Below, in pieces: positions 28,073 to 36,288 of a stretch of DNA of 63,827 nt. This DNA comes from Deltaproteobacteria bacterium (lineage in GTDB: Bacteria > Desulfobacterota > Desulfobacteria > Desulfobacterales > JAHEIW01). A program made the position numbers and the translations under genes. The stretch spans positions 1 to 63,827 of the forward strand of contig JAHEIW010000012.1 of assembly GCA_024639185.1 (NCBI GenBank), given 5' to 3'. Numbering within the stretch: the stretch's first letter is position 1; each line of letters opens with the position of its first letter. A model generated the notes under the pieces. It saw nothing but the letters and a program-made list of their open reading frames with translations. It searched no databases and was not told the DNA's origin.

Positions 28073-29003
28073 ATGGTTACTGTATTTCTGTTGGCCACCA
28101 TTATACTGGTCATCTTTACGATATTGCCGATGTGGCGGGCCGAAGCCTGGTGGGTGCGTTCACTGGATTTTCCGCGATTGCAGCTCTGAATTATCTCGCT
28201 GCTTTTGCTTTTGATGCAAACGATAATTCTGGATTAAACGCAGCTGGCAACATGGTGCCTGCTCATCGTCGTCTTGTCTATCATGCCTGGTGGATATTGC
28301 CCTACACCCGATTGTTTCCGGTGGAAGTTAAGCCCTCAGCGCCTGCAGACGGCCACCGGTCGCTCCGGATTATGGCGGCCAATGTTCTAACCCCGAATCG
28401 TAACGCAAGGGCCCTGATCGAACTCGTGCGTAAAAATCAACCGGACATCATTGTCACACTGGAGTCCGACATAACATCGATACACGCTCTGGTATGCTTG
28501 CCATCCGGGCAAAAAATCCGCACACTTTTCTGCATCCGGCACCGCCGAGCCCTACCGAAAACGCTGAATCCTCAGTGCGCGATGCAGAGTTGATCATCGT
28601 AGCCAAAAGTGTCGCCGAAACTGATACACCGGTTATCGTGACCGGAGACCTGAACGATGTTGCCTGGTCGGAGACAACGCGATTATTCCGAAAAATTAGT
28701 GGCTTGCTGGACCCCCGAGTCGGGCGCGGCATGTTCAATACCTTTCATGCCGACTATTGGTTCATGCGATGGCCGCTGGATCATCTGTTTCATAGCAACC
28801 ATTTCACGTTGTCCCGCATCTGCCGGCTGCCAGGTTTCGGCTCAGACCATTTTGCACTTTTTACGGAGCTGGTGCTGGAAGTCGGTCGTGACGTTTAGCA
28901 AAGGGGTCTCGAAGCCAACGAAGATGATTTGGCATGGGCAAAAGACAAGGCTGACGATCAGGGAGCCGGCAAAAAAGATGTTCCCGAACCGGGAACAGAT
29001 TAA
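28073..29003 (+). pseudogene. Decayed endonuclease/exonuclease/phosphatase family membrane protein
   Basis: Pieces of one protein are spread over three frames. Frame 1 starts MVTVFLLATIILVIF and continues WWVRSLDFPRLQL-TGA-IISLLLLLMQTIILD-TAA-TQLATW. Near 28280 it shifts to a second frame (HAWWILPYTRLFPVEVKP, then [25 protein letters not shown]). An internal part is missing after ESD. A second shift near 28525 leads to the C-terminal catalytic part ([39 protein letters not shown]). An in-frame TAG at 28896 precedes a normal-looking tail ending KKDVPEPGTD before TAA at 29001. GDLND and SDH are the family's catalytic motifs. The accumulated lesions make it non-functional. Confidence 0.85.
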
Positions 29004-29250
29004 ATAGCGATAGACACGAAATAAAATCGCAACTCTCTCTTGTAAATTGGTCGTCATGCGCTTGTGCAAGATATGCTTCTTCTTTCGCTGGACAATCGGT
29101 TTTTGGATGATTATGCATTTCTTTTATTTGTAAATTAATAATACACATCCATAATTCTCATTGCAAAACGGGAGAAAAAGATGGGTTTGGACTAATCATT
29201 TGGAACACGGGGGCGATCGGTTTGTCGGTGGCATTTAAACGATATGAAAT
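29004..29250. other. Gap with no intact gene
   Basis: DNA between two gene remnants. A short ATG GGT TTG GAC TAA after GGGAGAAAAAG (about 29170-29194) has a good ribosome site but ends after four codons; it may be the cut start of the coiled-coil gene whose end survives just downstream. Confidence 0.35.
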
Positions 29251-29376
29251 CGAAAAAAACTATCTGAACTAAGCCGTTCCGGCGAGGGGGCCCTTGAGGA
29301 TCTTAAAACCGGCATTGACCTTGCCTGGGAAGCGATGAACAAAGCCATCAAATCGGCAACGACAAGATTCAGATAA
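29251..29376 (+). pseudogene. C-terminal remnant of a coiled-coil protein
   Basis: About 41 codons in one frame give a helix-rich end, GALEDLKTGIDLAWEAMNKA followed by IKSATTRFR and a stop. This matches the C-terminus of small bacterial coiled-coil proteins often found with Hsp20 and potassium-transport genes. No start codon or ribosome site belongs to this frame and an in-frame TGA precedes it, so it is a fragment. It lies 22 bp before trkH. Confidence 0.6.
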
Positions 29377-29398
29377 ACTCTCTAAAAAAGAAAAAACC

Positions 29399-30850
29399 GT
29401 GCGTGTATTAAACTTTGCTGTTCGGCCAACACTTTTGTTGAAATACTTTGGCCAGTTATGTATCGCATCGGCCTGCCTCACCGTGGTGCCATTTAGCGTA
29501 TCACTGCTGTTTGACGATGCCCACGTCAGCTTGCGCTATTTCGTTGTCCTAATCTGCCTATCTTTGATGGGCTTTGGCCTAATGCGCCTGAGAGCCCCAA
29601 AACGGATGCAAACCAATGAGGCTATGGTGCTGACGGCGCTTATTTTTTTGTTTTCACCGTTCGTGTTGGCCTGGCCGGTGATGGCTTCAGGTTTCGGATT
29701 TCTGGATGCGTTATTTGAGACCGTTTCGGCCGTAACGACAACGGGTCTCAGTACGGCTGTTAGCCTGAACGATAAACCGGCTACTTTCCTGTTCGCGAGA
29801 GCCTGGATGCAGTGGGTCGGTGGTCTTGGTATTGTCGTTCTCTCCATTGCCGCAATGATCCAGCCCGGTTTGGCGGCCAAGCGGCTTGACATCGGCGAGG
29901 ATTATGAAAATGACCTGATCGGAAGCACGCGTGCCTATGCAAGGCGCATTTTCGCAATATACGCTATTTTGACCATTGCTGGGGTTTTGCTATTAATCGG
30001 GTCGGGAGGCAAATGGTTTGAATCGGTACTCTATTCCCTCGCTGCCGTGTCAACCGGTGGATTTAGCCCCAGCGATGCAAGTCTGCAAGGAATCGAAAAC
30101 CATTATTTTCAAGCTGCAGTTATTTTTATTTCTGTGGCCGGGGGCATCTCCCTGATTTTATATCACCACGCTTATCGATACGGTTTGAAAGTTGCTTTAC
30201 GAGATCGCCAGTTTCAGGGGTTTCTCGCGGCTGGAATGCTGACAACATTGCTGCTGACATGGTTTCTCTGGTACCAGGATGGCTTTGACGGGTCGGCCGC
30301 TTTGCGCCATGGAGCGCTCAATGCCCTGTCCGCACAATCAACCGCCGGTTTCGCTTCGTTGAACATTGCAACGATTGGCGATGGGTCAAAACTTACCCTT
30401 ATCTTTGCCATGGCGGTGGGAGGTAGTATCGGTTCAACCGCGGGGGGTATAAAAATTTTCCGACTGCTGATCGTTTTTCGTCTGCTGTACTTGGTTATCC
30501 AAAGAGCAGGCGCGCCGAACAACGCTGTTTTAGAAGCCCGACTGAGTGGACGTAAAATTGCGACGGCTGAAATTCAGGCGGCATTATGTCTCATTTTTGG
30601 TTTTGTTCTTATTATTGCACTTTCCTGGCTGCCGTTTATCGCTTTGGGTCATGCACCGCTGGATTCGCTGTTTGAGGTCGTTTCGGCGCTCGGTACAGCC
30701 GGGATTTCGGCGGGTGTCACTTCAGCCGAACTGCATCCGTTGCTAAAGGGGGTTCTATGCGCTGATATGCTGATGGGCCGCTTGGAAATCGTTGTATGGA
30801 TGGTTTTTCTATACCCGGGAACATGGATCGGCAAAAGAAGGGAGGCATAA
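29399..30850 (+). CDS. trkH: TrkH family potassium uptake membrane subunit
   Basis: A 483-residue inner-membrane protein, the ion-conducting part of a Trk/Ktr potassium system. The four pore loops with filter glycines are visible: SAVTTTGLST, AAVSTGGFSP, SAQSTAGFAS and SALGTAGISAG, each within a pair of helices. Start GTG 29399; the ribosome site is weak. It is followed after 1 bp by the TrkA-like regulatory subunit, forming one operon with the flavin reductase. Potassium uptake serves turgor and pH control and fits the stress-related content of this islet. Confidence 0.92.
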   Translation: MRVLNFAVRPTLLLKYFGQLCIASACLTVVPFSVSLLFDDAHVSLRYFVVLICLSLMGFGLMRLRAPKRMQTNEAMVLTALIFLFSPFVLAWPVMASGFGFLDALFETVSAVTTTGLSTAVSLNDKPATFLFARAWMQWVGGLGIVVLSIAAMIQPGLAAKRLDIGEDYENDLIGSTRAYARRIFAIYAILTIAGVLLLIGSGGKWFESVLYSLAAVSTGGFSPSDASLQGIENHYFQAAVIFISVAGGISLILYHHAYRYGLKVALRDRQFQGFLAAGMLTTLLLTWFLWYQDGFDGSAALRHGALNALSAQSTAGFASLNIATIGDGSKLTLIFAMAVGGSIGSTAGGIKIFRLLIVFRLLYLVIQRAGAPNNAVLEARLSGRKIATAEIQAALCLIFGFVLIIALSWLPFIALGHAPLDSLFEVVSALGTAGISAGVTSAELHPLLKGVLCADMLMGRLEIVVWMVFLYPGTWIGKRREA

Positions 30851-30851
30851 A

Positions 30852-31517
30852 ATGAGGATTGTTTTTTCTGGCGCCAGTCCAACCGCCATAATGGCAACCA
30901 AACATTTGATCAAACAGGGCCATGATATTGTCATCATCGAACTCGATAAAGAAAAAATCGATAAATTATCCGATGCGCTGGATTGCAGCTTTCTACACGG
31001 TGATGCGGGCAAGCCGGCAATACTCAGCCAGGTGGATCCCAAGAGCTGTGATTTTTTGTTTTGTCTCACGGATAACGATCAGGCCAACATCATCACCTCT
31101 CTTTTAGGACGATCAATGGGATTCCAAAGAATCATCACCAGCGTCGAGGATGAAGATTTAGGGTCTTTATGCGAAGAACTCGGACTTGAAGATACCATCA
31201 TACCGGCTCGCACAATAAGTCTTCACCTTAATAATATTGTCGAGGGTCTTGACAATATAGAGCTATCAACATTGTTACGAGGAAGTGCGCGTTTTTTTTC
31301 GTTTGCGGCAGCAAAAAGTGAGAAAGGCCAGATTCGTAAACTGGATTTGCCCGAGGGGGCAAGAGCGATTTACTTTTATCGTGATGAAAAATTTTATTTT
31401 GTGGATGAAGATACCAAAGTCGACGAGGGCGATGAGATTGTTATTTTAACGCAGAGCAAACATCTTGCAGAACTAAATGAGCGTTGGAATCCCAAAGAAG
31501 TTGAAAATGAAGATTGA
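30852..31517 (+). CDS. trkA: TrkA family potassium transport regulator (RCK domain)
   Basis: A 221-residue cytosolic gating subunit with an N-terminal Rossmann-type RCK_N domain and a C-terminal TrkA_C domain (from about 140, KGQIRKLDLPEGARAIYFYR). The nucleotide-binding start is slightly atypical, FSGASPTAIMATKHL in place of the usual GxGxxG, while the second acidic position IIELDKEK is present. It starts at ATG 30852, 1 bp after the trkH stop; an earlier ATG at 30792 lies inside trkH and is not used. Translation is probably coupled with trkH. Binding of NAD(H) or ATP is inferred from the family. Confidence 0.9.
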   Translation: MRIVFSGASPTAIMATKHLIKQGHDIVIIELDKEKIDKLSDALDCSFLHGDAGKPAILSQVDPKSCDFLFCLTDNDQANIITSLLGRSMGFQRIITSVEDEDLGSLCEELGLEDTIIPARTISLHLNNIVEGLDNIELSTLLRGSARFFSFAAAKSEKGQIRKLDLPEGARAIYFYRDEKFYFVDEDTKVDEGDEIVILTQSKHLAELNERWNPKEVENED

Positions 31518-31532
31518 TAGGAGACTGTTAAT

Positions 31533-32915
31533 ATGAACGTTACCGATGTCGTTGTCGTTGGTTCAGGAACGAGCGGGCAAACCGCCGCATTTTACTTGAA
31601 GGAAAAAGGTGTGAACGTTACGGTCGTGGAAAAGACTGATCGTCCCGGTGGAACCTGTGCGCTTGCCGGATGTCAGCCTAAAAAGTGGTTTTATGAAGCC
31701 GCCGAAGCAGTTGCCAAAACCCGGCACCTGGAAGGCAAGGGAATTGTCGCTGCCCCTCAAGGCAACTGGACCCAGGTGCTCAAACAAAAACAGCAATTCA
31801 CTTCGAGCATCCCGGAGGGGACGATTCAAAACTTTAAAAAAGCCGGGATTGATTTCATGGCTGGAGCCGCCACATTTATCGATGATAAAACGCTGTTGGT
31901 AGACGGGAAACGAATTCAGGCCAAATTTTTCATACTGGCCACCGGTGCCGAACCCATTTCATTACCCATAGAGGGAAAAGAGCATGTCATTACCAGTAAT
32001 GCTTTCCTTGACATGGATGCGCTGCCACCGTCCATCTGTTTTATCGGAGGCGGATTTATCTCGTTTGAATTTGCCCATTTTGCGGCTAGACTGGGTTCAA
32101 CCAACCCGCGTTTGGTTATTTTAGAGGTTGTGGACAGGCCTTTGGGGCCGTTTGACGCTGAAATGGTCGAGTTATTGGTCGAGGCATCTAAGGACGAAGG
32201 CATAGACGTTAGGAGCGGCGTCGAGATTGAGGCTATCGAAAAGCACACTAAAGGATTTTTGATTCGCACGGCCCAAGGCGCCAAATTAGAAACCGATCTG
32301 GTGGTCAATGGAGCGGGACGGGTACCTGATATAGACATTCTGGGATTAAATGCCGCAGGCATTGAGCATTCCAAGCGTGGCATCATTGTCGATCAGTCCC
32401 TGCGGACTTCCAACCCGCATGTTTTTGCTGTCGGCGATTGTGCCGCTACAATACAACTTGCAAGGGTCGCTGATAAAGAAGCTCAAGTGGCGACTGAAAA
32501 TATTTTAGCGGAACTCGACTTGGGCCAGAAATCAACCATGGATTACAGTGCTGTGCCGGCGATTCTGTTTACATATCCGCAGCTGGCAATGGTCGGGCGA
32601 ACTGAAGATTCCTTGAAGCAAAACGGGCAAAGCTATCAAAAAAGCTTTGCTAAGAATCTTGGTTGGCCGACATATAAGCGAGTAGGGCTTAAGCATGCCG
32701 CATATAAGATTTTAACTGATGCAAGTAACCATATTCTTGGCGCTCACATCCTGTCCGACGCCGCTTCCGGCATGATCAATACCGTCAAGCAGGCAATGTT
32801 GAATGAGACCACGGTGGACGAATTATATCAGCAAACGATCGTAAGCCCTTATCCTACCAGAGAAAGCGATTTGAGCTACATGCTAAAACCACTGCTGGTT
32901 AACAAAATCCCCTGA
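31533..32915 (+). CDS. Pyridine nucleotide-disulfide oxidoreductase with Tyr in place of the catalytic His
   Basis: A 460-residue flavoprotein of the glutathione reductase/mercuric reductase class. FAD motif VVGSGTSGQTAAF, redox-active disulfide C42-ALAG-C47, NAD(P) motif FIGGGFISFEFAHFAAR, second FAD motif VFAVGDCA, and a C-terminal dimerisation domain. Where the family normally has HPTxxE, the active-site His-Glu pair, this protein reads YPTRES, so the proton-relay histidine is tyrosine. It starts 15 bp after the TrkA stop with an AGGAGA ribosome site, so it belongs to the potassium operon. Its substrate is unknown; the changed motif argues against ordinary glutathione reductase activity. 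Confidence 0.9.
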   Translation: MNVTDVVVVGSGTSGQTAAFYLKEKGVNVTVVEKTDRPGGTCALAGCQPKKWFYEAAEAVAKTRHLEGKGIVAAPQGNWTQVLKQKQQFTSSIPEGTIQNFKKAGIDFMAGAATFIDDKTLLVDGKRIQAKFFILATGAEPISLPIEGKEHVITSNAFLDMDALPPSICFIGGGFISFEFAHFAARLGSTNPRLVILEVVDRPLGPFDAEMVELLVEASKDEGIDVRSGVEIEAIEKHTKGFLIRTAQGAKLETDLVVNGAGRVPDIDILGLNAAGIEHSKRGIIVDQSLRTSNPHVFAVGDCAATIQLARVADKEAQVATENILAELDLGQKSTMDYSAVPAILFTYPQLAMVGRTEDSLKQNGQSYQKSFAKNLGWPTYKRVGLKHAAYKILTDASNHILGAHILSDAASGMINTVKQAMLNETTVDELYQQTIVSPYPTRESDLSYMLKPLLVNKIP

Positions 32916-32968
32916 AACGAGGGGCGAACAAAGAAAGCAGTCGTCATAGAACCCATCAAAACGAATAC

Positions 32969-33286
32969 CTAATCTAAATGAAATTGTTCTATTATTTTAC
33001 CTTTTTCAATGAAGTTAGCGATCTCGTCGAAAACATTTTTGTAAACCAGCATTGCTGATTTTAATTTATCGACGGTCGGGTCATCAGCGCCCAGCATCTC
33101 ATCTGCTTTCGACAATAAAATCTCCCCCTCTACGAGGTGGTTCGATATCTCGCTGAACAATTCTTTGCGTTTCTCGTGCTTTTTGCGTTCTCTGGCAATA
33201 ATCGGCAGAAGCCGGCGAACTGAAAATTCCACCAGAGCATCCCTGGGTGCATCATACTCGCTCGATATCGAATCTAAAAAGGACAA
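32969..33286 (-). CDS. Small helical protein, partner of the RHH-like gene
   Basis: A 105-residue protein, charged and almost wholly helical, with a basic stretch ARERKKHEKRKELFSE in its middle. No known motif. It is the second gene of a bicistron: its start overlaps the end of the 33274-33576 gene by 13 bp. The tight overlap and small sizes are reminiscent of two-gene regulatory or toxin-antitoxin units, but nothing in the sequence shows toxicity. It lies convergent to the flavin reductase. Confidence 0.65.
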   Translation of the reverse strand: MSFLDSISSEYDAPRDALVEFSVRRLLPIIARERKKHEKRKELFSEISNHLVEGEILLSKADEMLGADDPTVDKLKSAMLVYKNVFDEIANFIEKGKIIEQFHLD

Positions 33287-33576
33287 TGATCGGCGACTGA
33301 TGACAAAGGTTTTTGGATACGTTCATGCGGATCCATTTTAACATTTGCCAGTTCACGCGCCATATCCTTAAGCATCTGCGCATCCTCCATTATATGTTCA
33401 AAAACTGACTTCTGTTTGATTCCCAGCTGAGCCGATAGCACCGTGATCGCATCAATACAGGCTTCAGAAAGCCGAAATGTGGCACGCACCGACTGACGTC
33501 CCCTGAGTCCCATCGTCGATGGAATGGCGACTGAACGTTCTGTATCCGACTGATTTTTATAGTTTTTTTCTGCCAT
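33274..33576 (-). CDS. Small ribbon-helix-helix-like protein
   Basis: A 100-residue protein. The segment VRATFRLSEACIDAITVLSA followed by QLGIKQKSVFEHIMED fits the strand-helix-helix layout of ribbon-helix-helix DNA-binding proteins. The C-terminal third is less structured. It is the first gene of a bicistron with a 13-bp overlap, and is divergent from the first hsp20 gene, so it could regulate the chaperone genes or itself from the shared 200-bp region; that is inference only. Confidence 0.65.
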   Translation of the reverse strand: MAEKNYKNQSDTERSVAIPSTMGLRGRQSVRATFRLSEACIDAITVLSAQLGIKQKSVFEHIMEDAQMLKDMARELANVKMDPHERIQKPLSSVADHCPF

Positions 33577-33664
33577 TTTTATAGCATCTTTCGGTCCGCT
33601 TAGTCTCTATTACTCTATGTTAATAATCTTTTTTAGTAATGTAATATTTTTTTTATTGCTAATC

Positions 33665-33696
33665 TTGACAACAATTTTTTAATTATTATCTATAAA
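33665..33696 (+). promoter_or_regulatory. Possible promoter of the hsp20 operon
   Basis: TTGACA at 33665-33670 is followed by an AT-rich spacer and a TCTATAAA box at 33689-33696 (18-20 bp away). It is about 80 bp upstream of the first hsp20 start. It looks like a housekeeping-type promoter; I see no clear sigma-32 box and no CIRCE-type inverted repeat. Confidence 0.4.
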
Positions 33697-33776
33697 GAAA
33701 AATAGGAAAAACTCATAAGTAAAACGTACAGCACATCCCAATCAGGGCATTAACTGCTAACCAAGGAGGTAGTAAA

Positions 33777-34235
33777 ATGATTTACCGCAGACTTTTAAAT
33801 GTTCCCCGTTGGAGATTCGGAAGCCCGTTTGACGAGCTGCATCGCATGCGACAACAATTAGAGCAAATCGTTGAACATGCGGCAGACCCACATCAGGGCA
33901 CAACTGCCGGCGTATTTCCGCTGATTAACTTAACCGAAGACAAAGACAATTATTTTGTTCGTGCTGAATTGCCCGGCGTGAAGGCAGATGACCTTGATAT
34001 TCAGGTGACTGCAAATAATCTGGCCATCTCAGGTGAAAGAAAGATTGCCACAGAGGAGGAAGGCGCCCGTTACCATCGAAAGGAGCGCGAAGAAGGCAGC
34101 TTTTCAAGGATGATTGGACTTCCCGGTGACATCGATGCGGACAGGGTCAATGCAAAAATGGAAAATGGCGTCTTAACGGTTGCGGTGCCAAAAGCAGAGG
34201 CGGCCAAGCCCAAACAAATTACCGTATCTTCATAA
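33777..34235 (+). CDS. Hsp20 family small heat-shock protein (first copy)
   Basis: A 152-residue cytosolic holdase chaperone. The alpha-crystallin domain runs from about residue 45 (FPLINLTEDKDNYFVRAELP) through GVKADDLDIQV to the conserved AxxxNGVL-type motif (AKMENGVLTVAVPKAEA). A strong AAGGAGG ribosome site lies just before the ATG. The second intact hsp20 follows 31 bp downstream, so the pair form an operon; in related clusters such pairs co-assemble. Likely induced under heat or protein stress, although the promoter shown here is not of sigma-32 type. Confidence 0.93.
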   Translation: MIYRRLLNVPRWRFGSPFDELHRMRQQLEQIVEHAADPHQGTTAGVFPLINLTEDKDNYFVRAELPGVKADDLDIQVTANNLAISGERKIATEEEGARYHRKEREEGSFSRMIGLPGDIDADRVNAKMENGVLTVAVPKAEAAKPKQITVSS

Positions 34236-34266
34236 ATGAAATTGTTAAAATAGGAGGAATCTAACC

Positions 34267-34677
34267 ATGGCTGATTCACAAAACAAAGAGCTTAAAGTTC
34301 GCGAAAAACAAGAGGTGTCCAGTCCTGCCGAGCAAACCACGCCGGGATTGGTCTTTACACCTGCTGTCGATATATTTGAGACCGAAAAGGAAATTACCCT
34401 GCTTGCCGATATGCCTGGTGTCAAAGCAGATGATTTGACCATCGACCTTCGAGACAATACCCTGACCCTGGCAGCGGATATTGAGCCGATCGATGACACT
34501 GGTGAAGAAAACATTTTGGTAGAGTACGAAACCGGCAGGTATTATCGGCAGTTTACGCTCGGTGAGCTGATTAATCAGGAAAACATTGATGCAATGTTCA
34601 ACGATGGCGTCCTTCGCTTATCACTTCCAAAGATTGAAAAGGCAACTCCGAAAAAGATTACTGTTACGACGGGTTGA
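34267..34677 (+). CDS. Hsp20 family small heat-shock protein (second copy)
   Basis: A 136-residue small heat-shock protein, different in sequence from the first. Its alpha-crystallin domain begins near residue 30 (GLVFTPAVDIFETEKEITLL), includes DMPGVKADDLTIDL and ends with the MFNDGVLRLSLPKIEKA motif. The N-terminal arm is short and charged. It has an AGGAGG ribosome site and is followed by an intrinsic terminator at 34687. It probably works with the first copy as a mixed oligomer. Confidence 0.93.
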   Translation: MADSQNKELKVREKQEVSSPAEQTTPGLVFTPAVDIFETEKEITLLADMPGVKADDLTIDLRDNTLTLAADIEPIDDTGEENILVEYETGRYYRQFTLGELINQENIDAMFNDGVLRLSLPKIEKATPKKITVTTG

Positions 34678-34686
34678 AGGGACTGA

Positions 34687-34736
34687 GGAGCCGGATATCC
34701 GGTGCAGCGAACTTTTGCGAGATTCCGGCTCCGTTT
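34687..34736 (+). terminator. Terminator after the hsp20 pair
   Basis: GGAGCCGGA (34687) pairs with TCCGGCTCC (to 34732) across a loop that has its own small stem (GGATATCC), followed by GTTT. The T run is short, so termination may be partial. Confidence 0.6.
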
Positions 34737-34864
34737 AAACCACTAAAATATTTCAATTAATAAATATCATCACATTCGCCTTTTGTTTGGTTGGTGCCGG
34801 GAGGGGCTGATAAGATAGGAGGTGACATAGTGTAAACACAATCCACAAACCACCTCCAAAACCA

Positions 34865-35166
34865 TTGCCCATTCGTTATCATCCTATCAAACGACATCTG
34901 GCGAAAAACATCTTAAATGACACGAGTGAAGCCAAAGATTTCGATATTTCCATGGACGGCCGAGTTTTGACCATTCAAGGTGAAAAAAAGCAAGAACAAA
35001 AGGGAAAAAGAAGAAAGCTATTATCGCGTCGAAAGATCTTATGGATATTTTAGGCGGGCGATTGAATTGCCGGCAGAAGTGGACTCGAAAAAAGTGGATG
35101 CCAGCTATAAAAAAGGGATTTTGAAAATGAAAATTCGCAAGGCTAAAGCTTTTAAAAACAAAAACG
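34865..35166 (+). pseudogene. Third hsp20 copy, truncated and frameshifted
   Basis: The first frame reads AKDFDISMDGRVLTIQGEKK, joined directly to an unrelated-looking short N-terminus, so the front part of the alpha-crystallin domain is missing. Near 34995 it shifts to another frame that continues with the rest of the domain: EESYYRVERSYGYFRRAIEL, PAEVDSKKVDASYKKGILKM and KIRKAKAFKNK. Both parts together give the second half of a normal Hsp20. The second frame has no stop and runs on in frame into the zinc-ribbon gene at 35235. Confidence 0.85.
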
Positions 35167-35234
35167 ACAAAAGTAACCACGGGTTGAAACGATATCTGCA
35201 AACCTGCTTTTCTGGTGAGATATGGAGGACAAAA

Positions 35235-35450
35235 ATGTTGAGAGAGTGTTGCCCTGAATGTGGCCATCTGTTATCAAAAAACAGAAGCATCTGTCCTTTT
35301 TGCGGCTGGGATGAAGATGAGGATCCGTACGGTAATGCCTGCAAAATAGAACATGACTTGTCATATCTGGATTCGAGCGCAGGTCGCCAAAATCATCTGC
35401 ACGCATATCAAGATCTATATACGCGTTTAATGCTTTACAACCCGTGTTGA
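35235..35450 (+). CDS. Small zinc-ribbon protein
   Basis: A 71-residue protein with a compact zinc ribbon (C6-PE-C9 and C20-PF-C23) and an acidic patch DEDEDPYG. The ATG has its own GGAGG site, so it is probably translated separately even though the upstream Hsp20 remnant is open in the same frame. Function unknown; its place between the chaperone genes and a DnaJ suggests it belongs with them. Too little is conserved to go further. Confidence 0.65.
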   Translation: MLRECCPECGHLLSKNRSICPFCGWDEDEDPYGNACKIEHDLSYLDSSAGRQNHLHAYQDLYTRLMLYNPC

Positions 35451-35498
35451 TACATCAAAGCGTGAACGGAGCAATCTTTAGATTTAAGGAGCGCTGTC

Positions 35499-36191
35499 AT
35501 GGCAAAAAGCTATTTTGCGATTTTAGGAATATCGCCGGCTGCAAGCGTCGGTGAAATTAGAAGTGCCTATCGTCGCCTCGTCAAAGAATTTCACCCGGAT
35601 CGCTATGAAGGCAGCAGCGAAAAATTCCAGGATATTCAGGAAGCCTACTCGGTGCTTGGAAACAGCAGCAGACGACGTCAATATGAACAGAATATCCGTA
35701 AAGTATCACTTAAAACCCCGCTGAGGCCCACTCCTTATTCTGAACCGGAGCCATTGATTCCAGATGAAGGGCCCGTCGATATAGGAGACGTATCGCCAGT
35801 GCGCTCATTTCAGTCATTCACCCCTTCATTTGACGAAATTTTTGATTGGTTGTGGCGTAATTTCAGCGATCTCTCTCAGCCAAAATCCGGCCGCGTGAAA
35901 AACCTGACGCTGGAAGTAACACTTACACCGGAGCAAGCGCAGCGCGGCGGAAATGCACAAATCATGATCCCCGCCAGGGCTGAATGTCCGACATGTCGGG
36001 GTCACGGCGGAGTCGGTTATTATGAATGCACACGATGTGTCGGTGAGGGTGTCATTTCAGGAGAGATCCCCGTTTCGGTTTCATTTCCTCCGGGTCTCAT
36101 AAAGGATCATGCCGTCATGATTCCCCTGGCAAGATTCGGAATCCCCAATACCCATGTGACCGTATTGTTCAGGCCAACAGCTCATGACTGA
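35499..36191 (+). CDS. Short DnaJ-like co-chaperone with half zinc finger
   Basis: A 230-residue protein with a good J domain at the N-terminus (SYFAILGISP, HPD at 32-34), which would stimulate an Hsp70 ATPase. A linker follows, then two CxxCxGxG-type repeats (CPTCRGHG and CTRCVGEG) where full DnaJ has four, and a short C-terminal beta region. It is much shorter than DnaJ (about 375). It follows the zinc-ribbon gene by 48 bp and has an AAGGAG ribosome site. Likely an accessory Hsp40 serving the Hsp20 cluster. Confidence 0.88.
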   Translation: MAKSYFAILGISPAASVGEIRSAYRRLVKEFHPDRYEGSSEKFQDIQEAYSVLGNSSRRRQYEQNIRKVSLKTPLRPTPYSEPEPLIPDEGPVDIGDVSPVRSFQSFTPSFDEIFDWLWRNFSDLSQPKSGRVKNLTLEVTLTPEQAQRGGNAQIMIPARAECPTCRGHGGVGYYECTRCVGEGVISGEIPVSVSFPPGLIKDHAVMIPLARFGIPNTHVTVLFRPTAHD

Positions 36192-36288
36192 GCTTTAAAC
36201 GGCGAACACAGCATCAAATCACCAAAAGCCAATTGTGTTTGGATCACCTTTGTTGTTATGCAGCAGCTGATAGGTCATTAATGGCTTT

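Noticed and set aside
28896..28898. Amber codon as a pyrrolysine read-through site
   Set aside because: The same gene has other stops, frameshifts and a deletion, so the TAG is simply decay.
28042..36191. Islet as the known transmissible locus of stress tolerance
   Set aside because: Only the Hsp20 theme overlaps; the ClpK, FtsH, YfdX, HdeD and KefB genes of that locus are absent.
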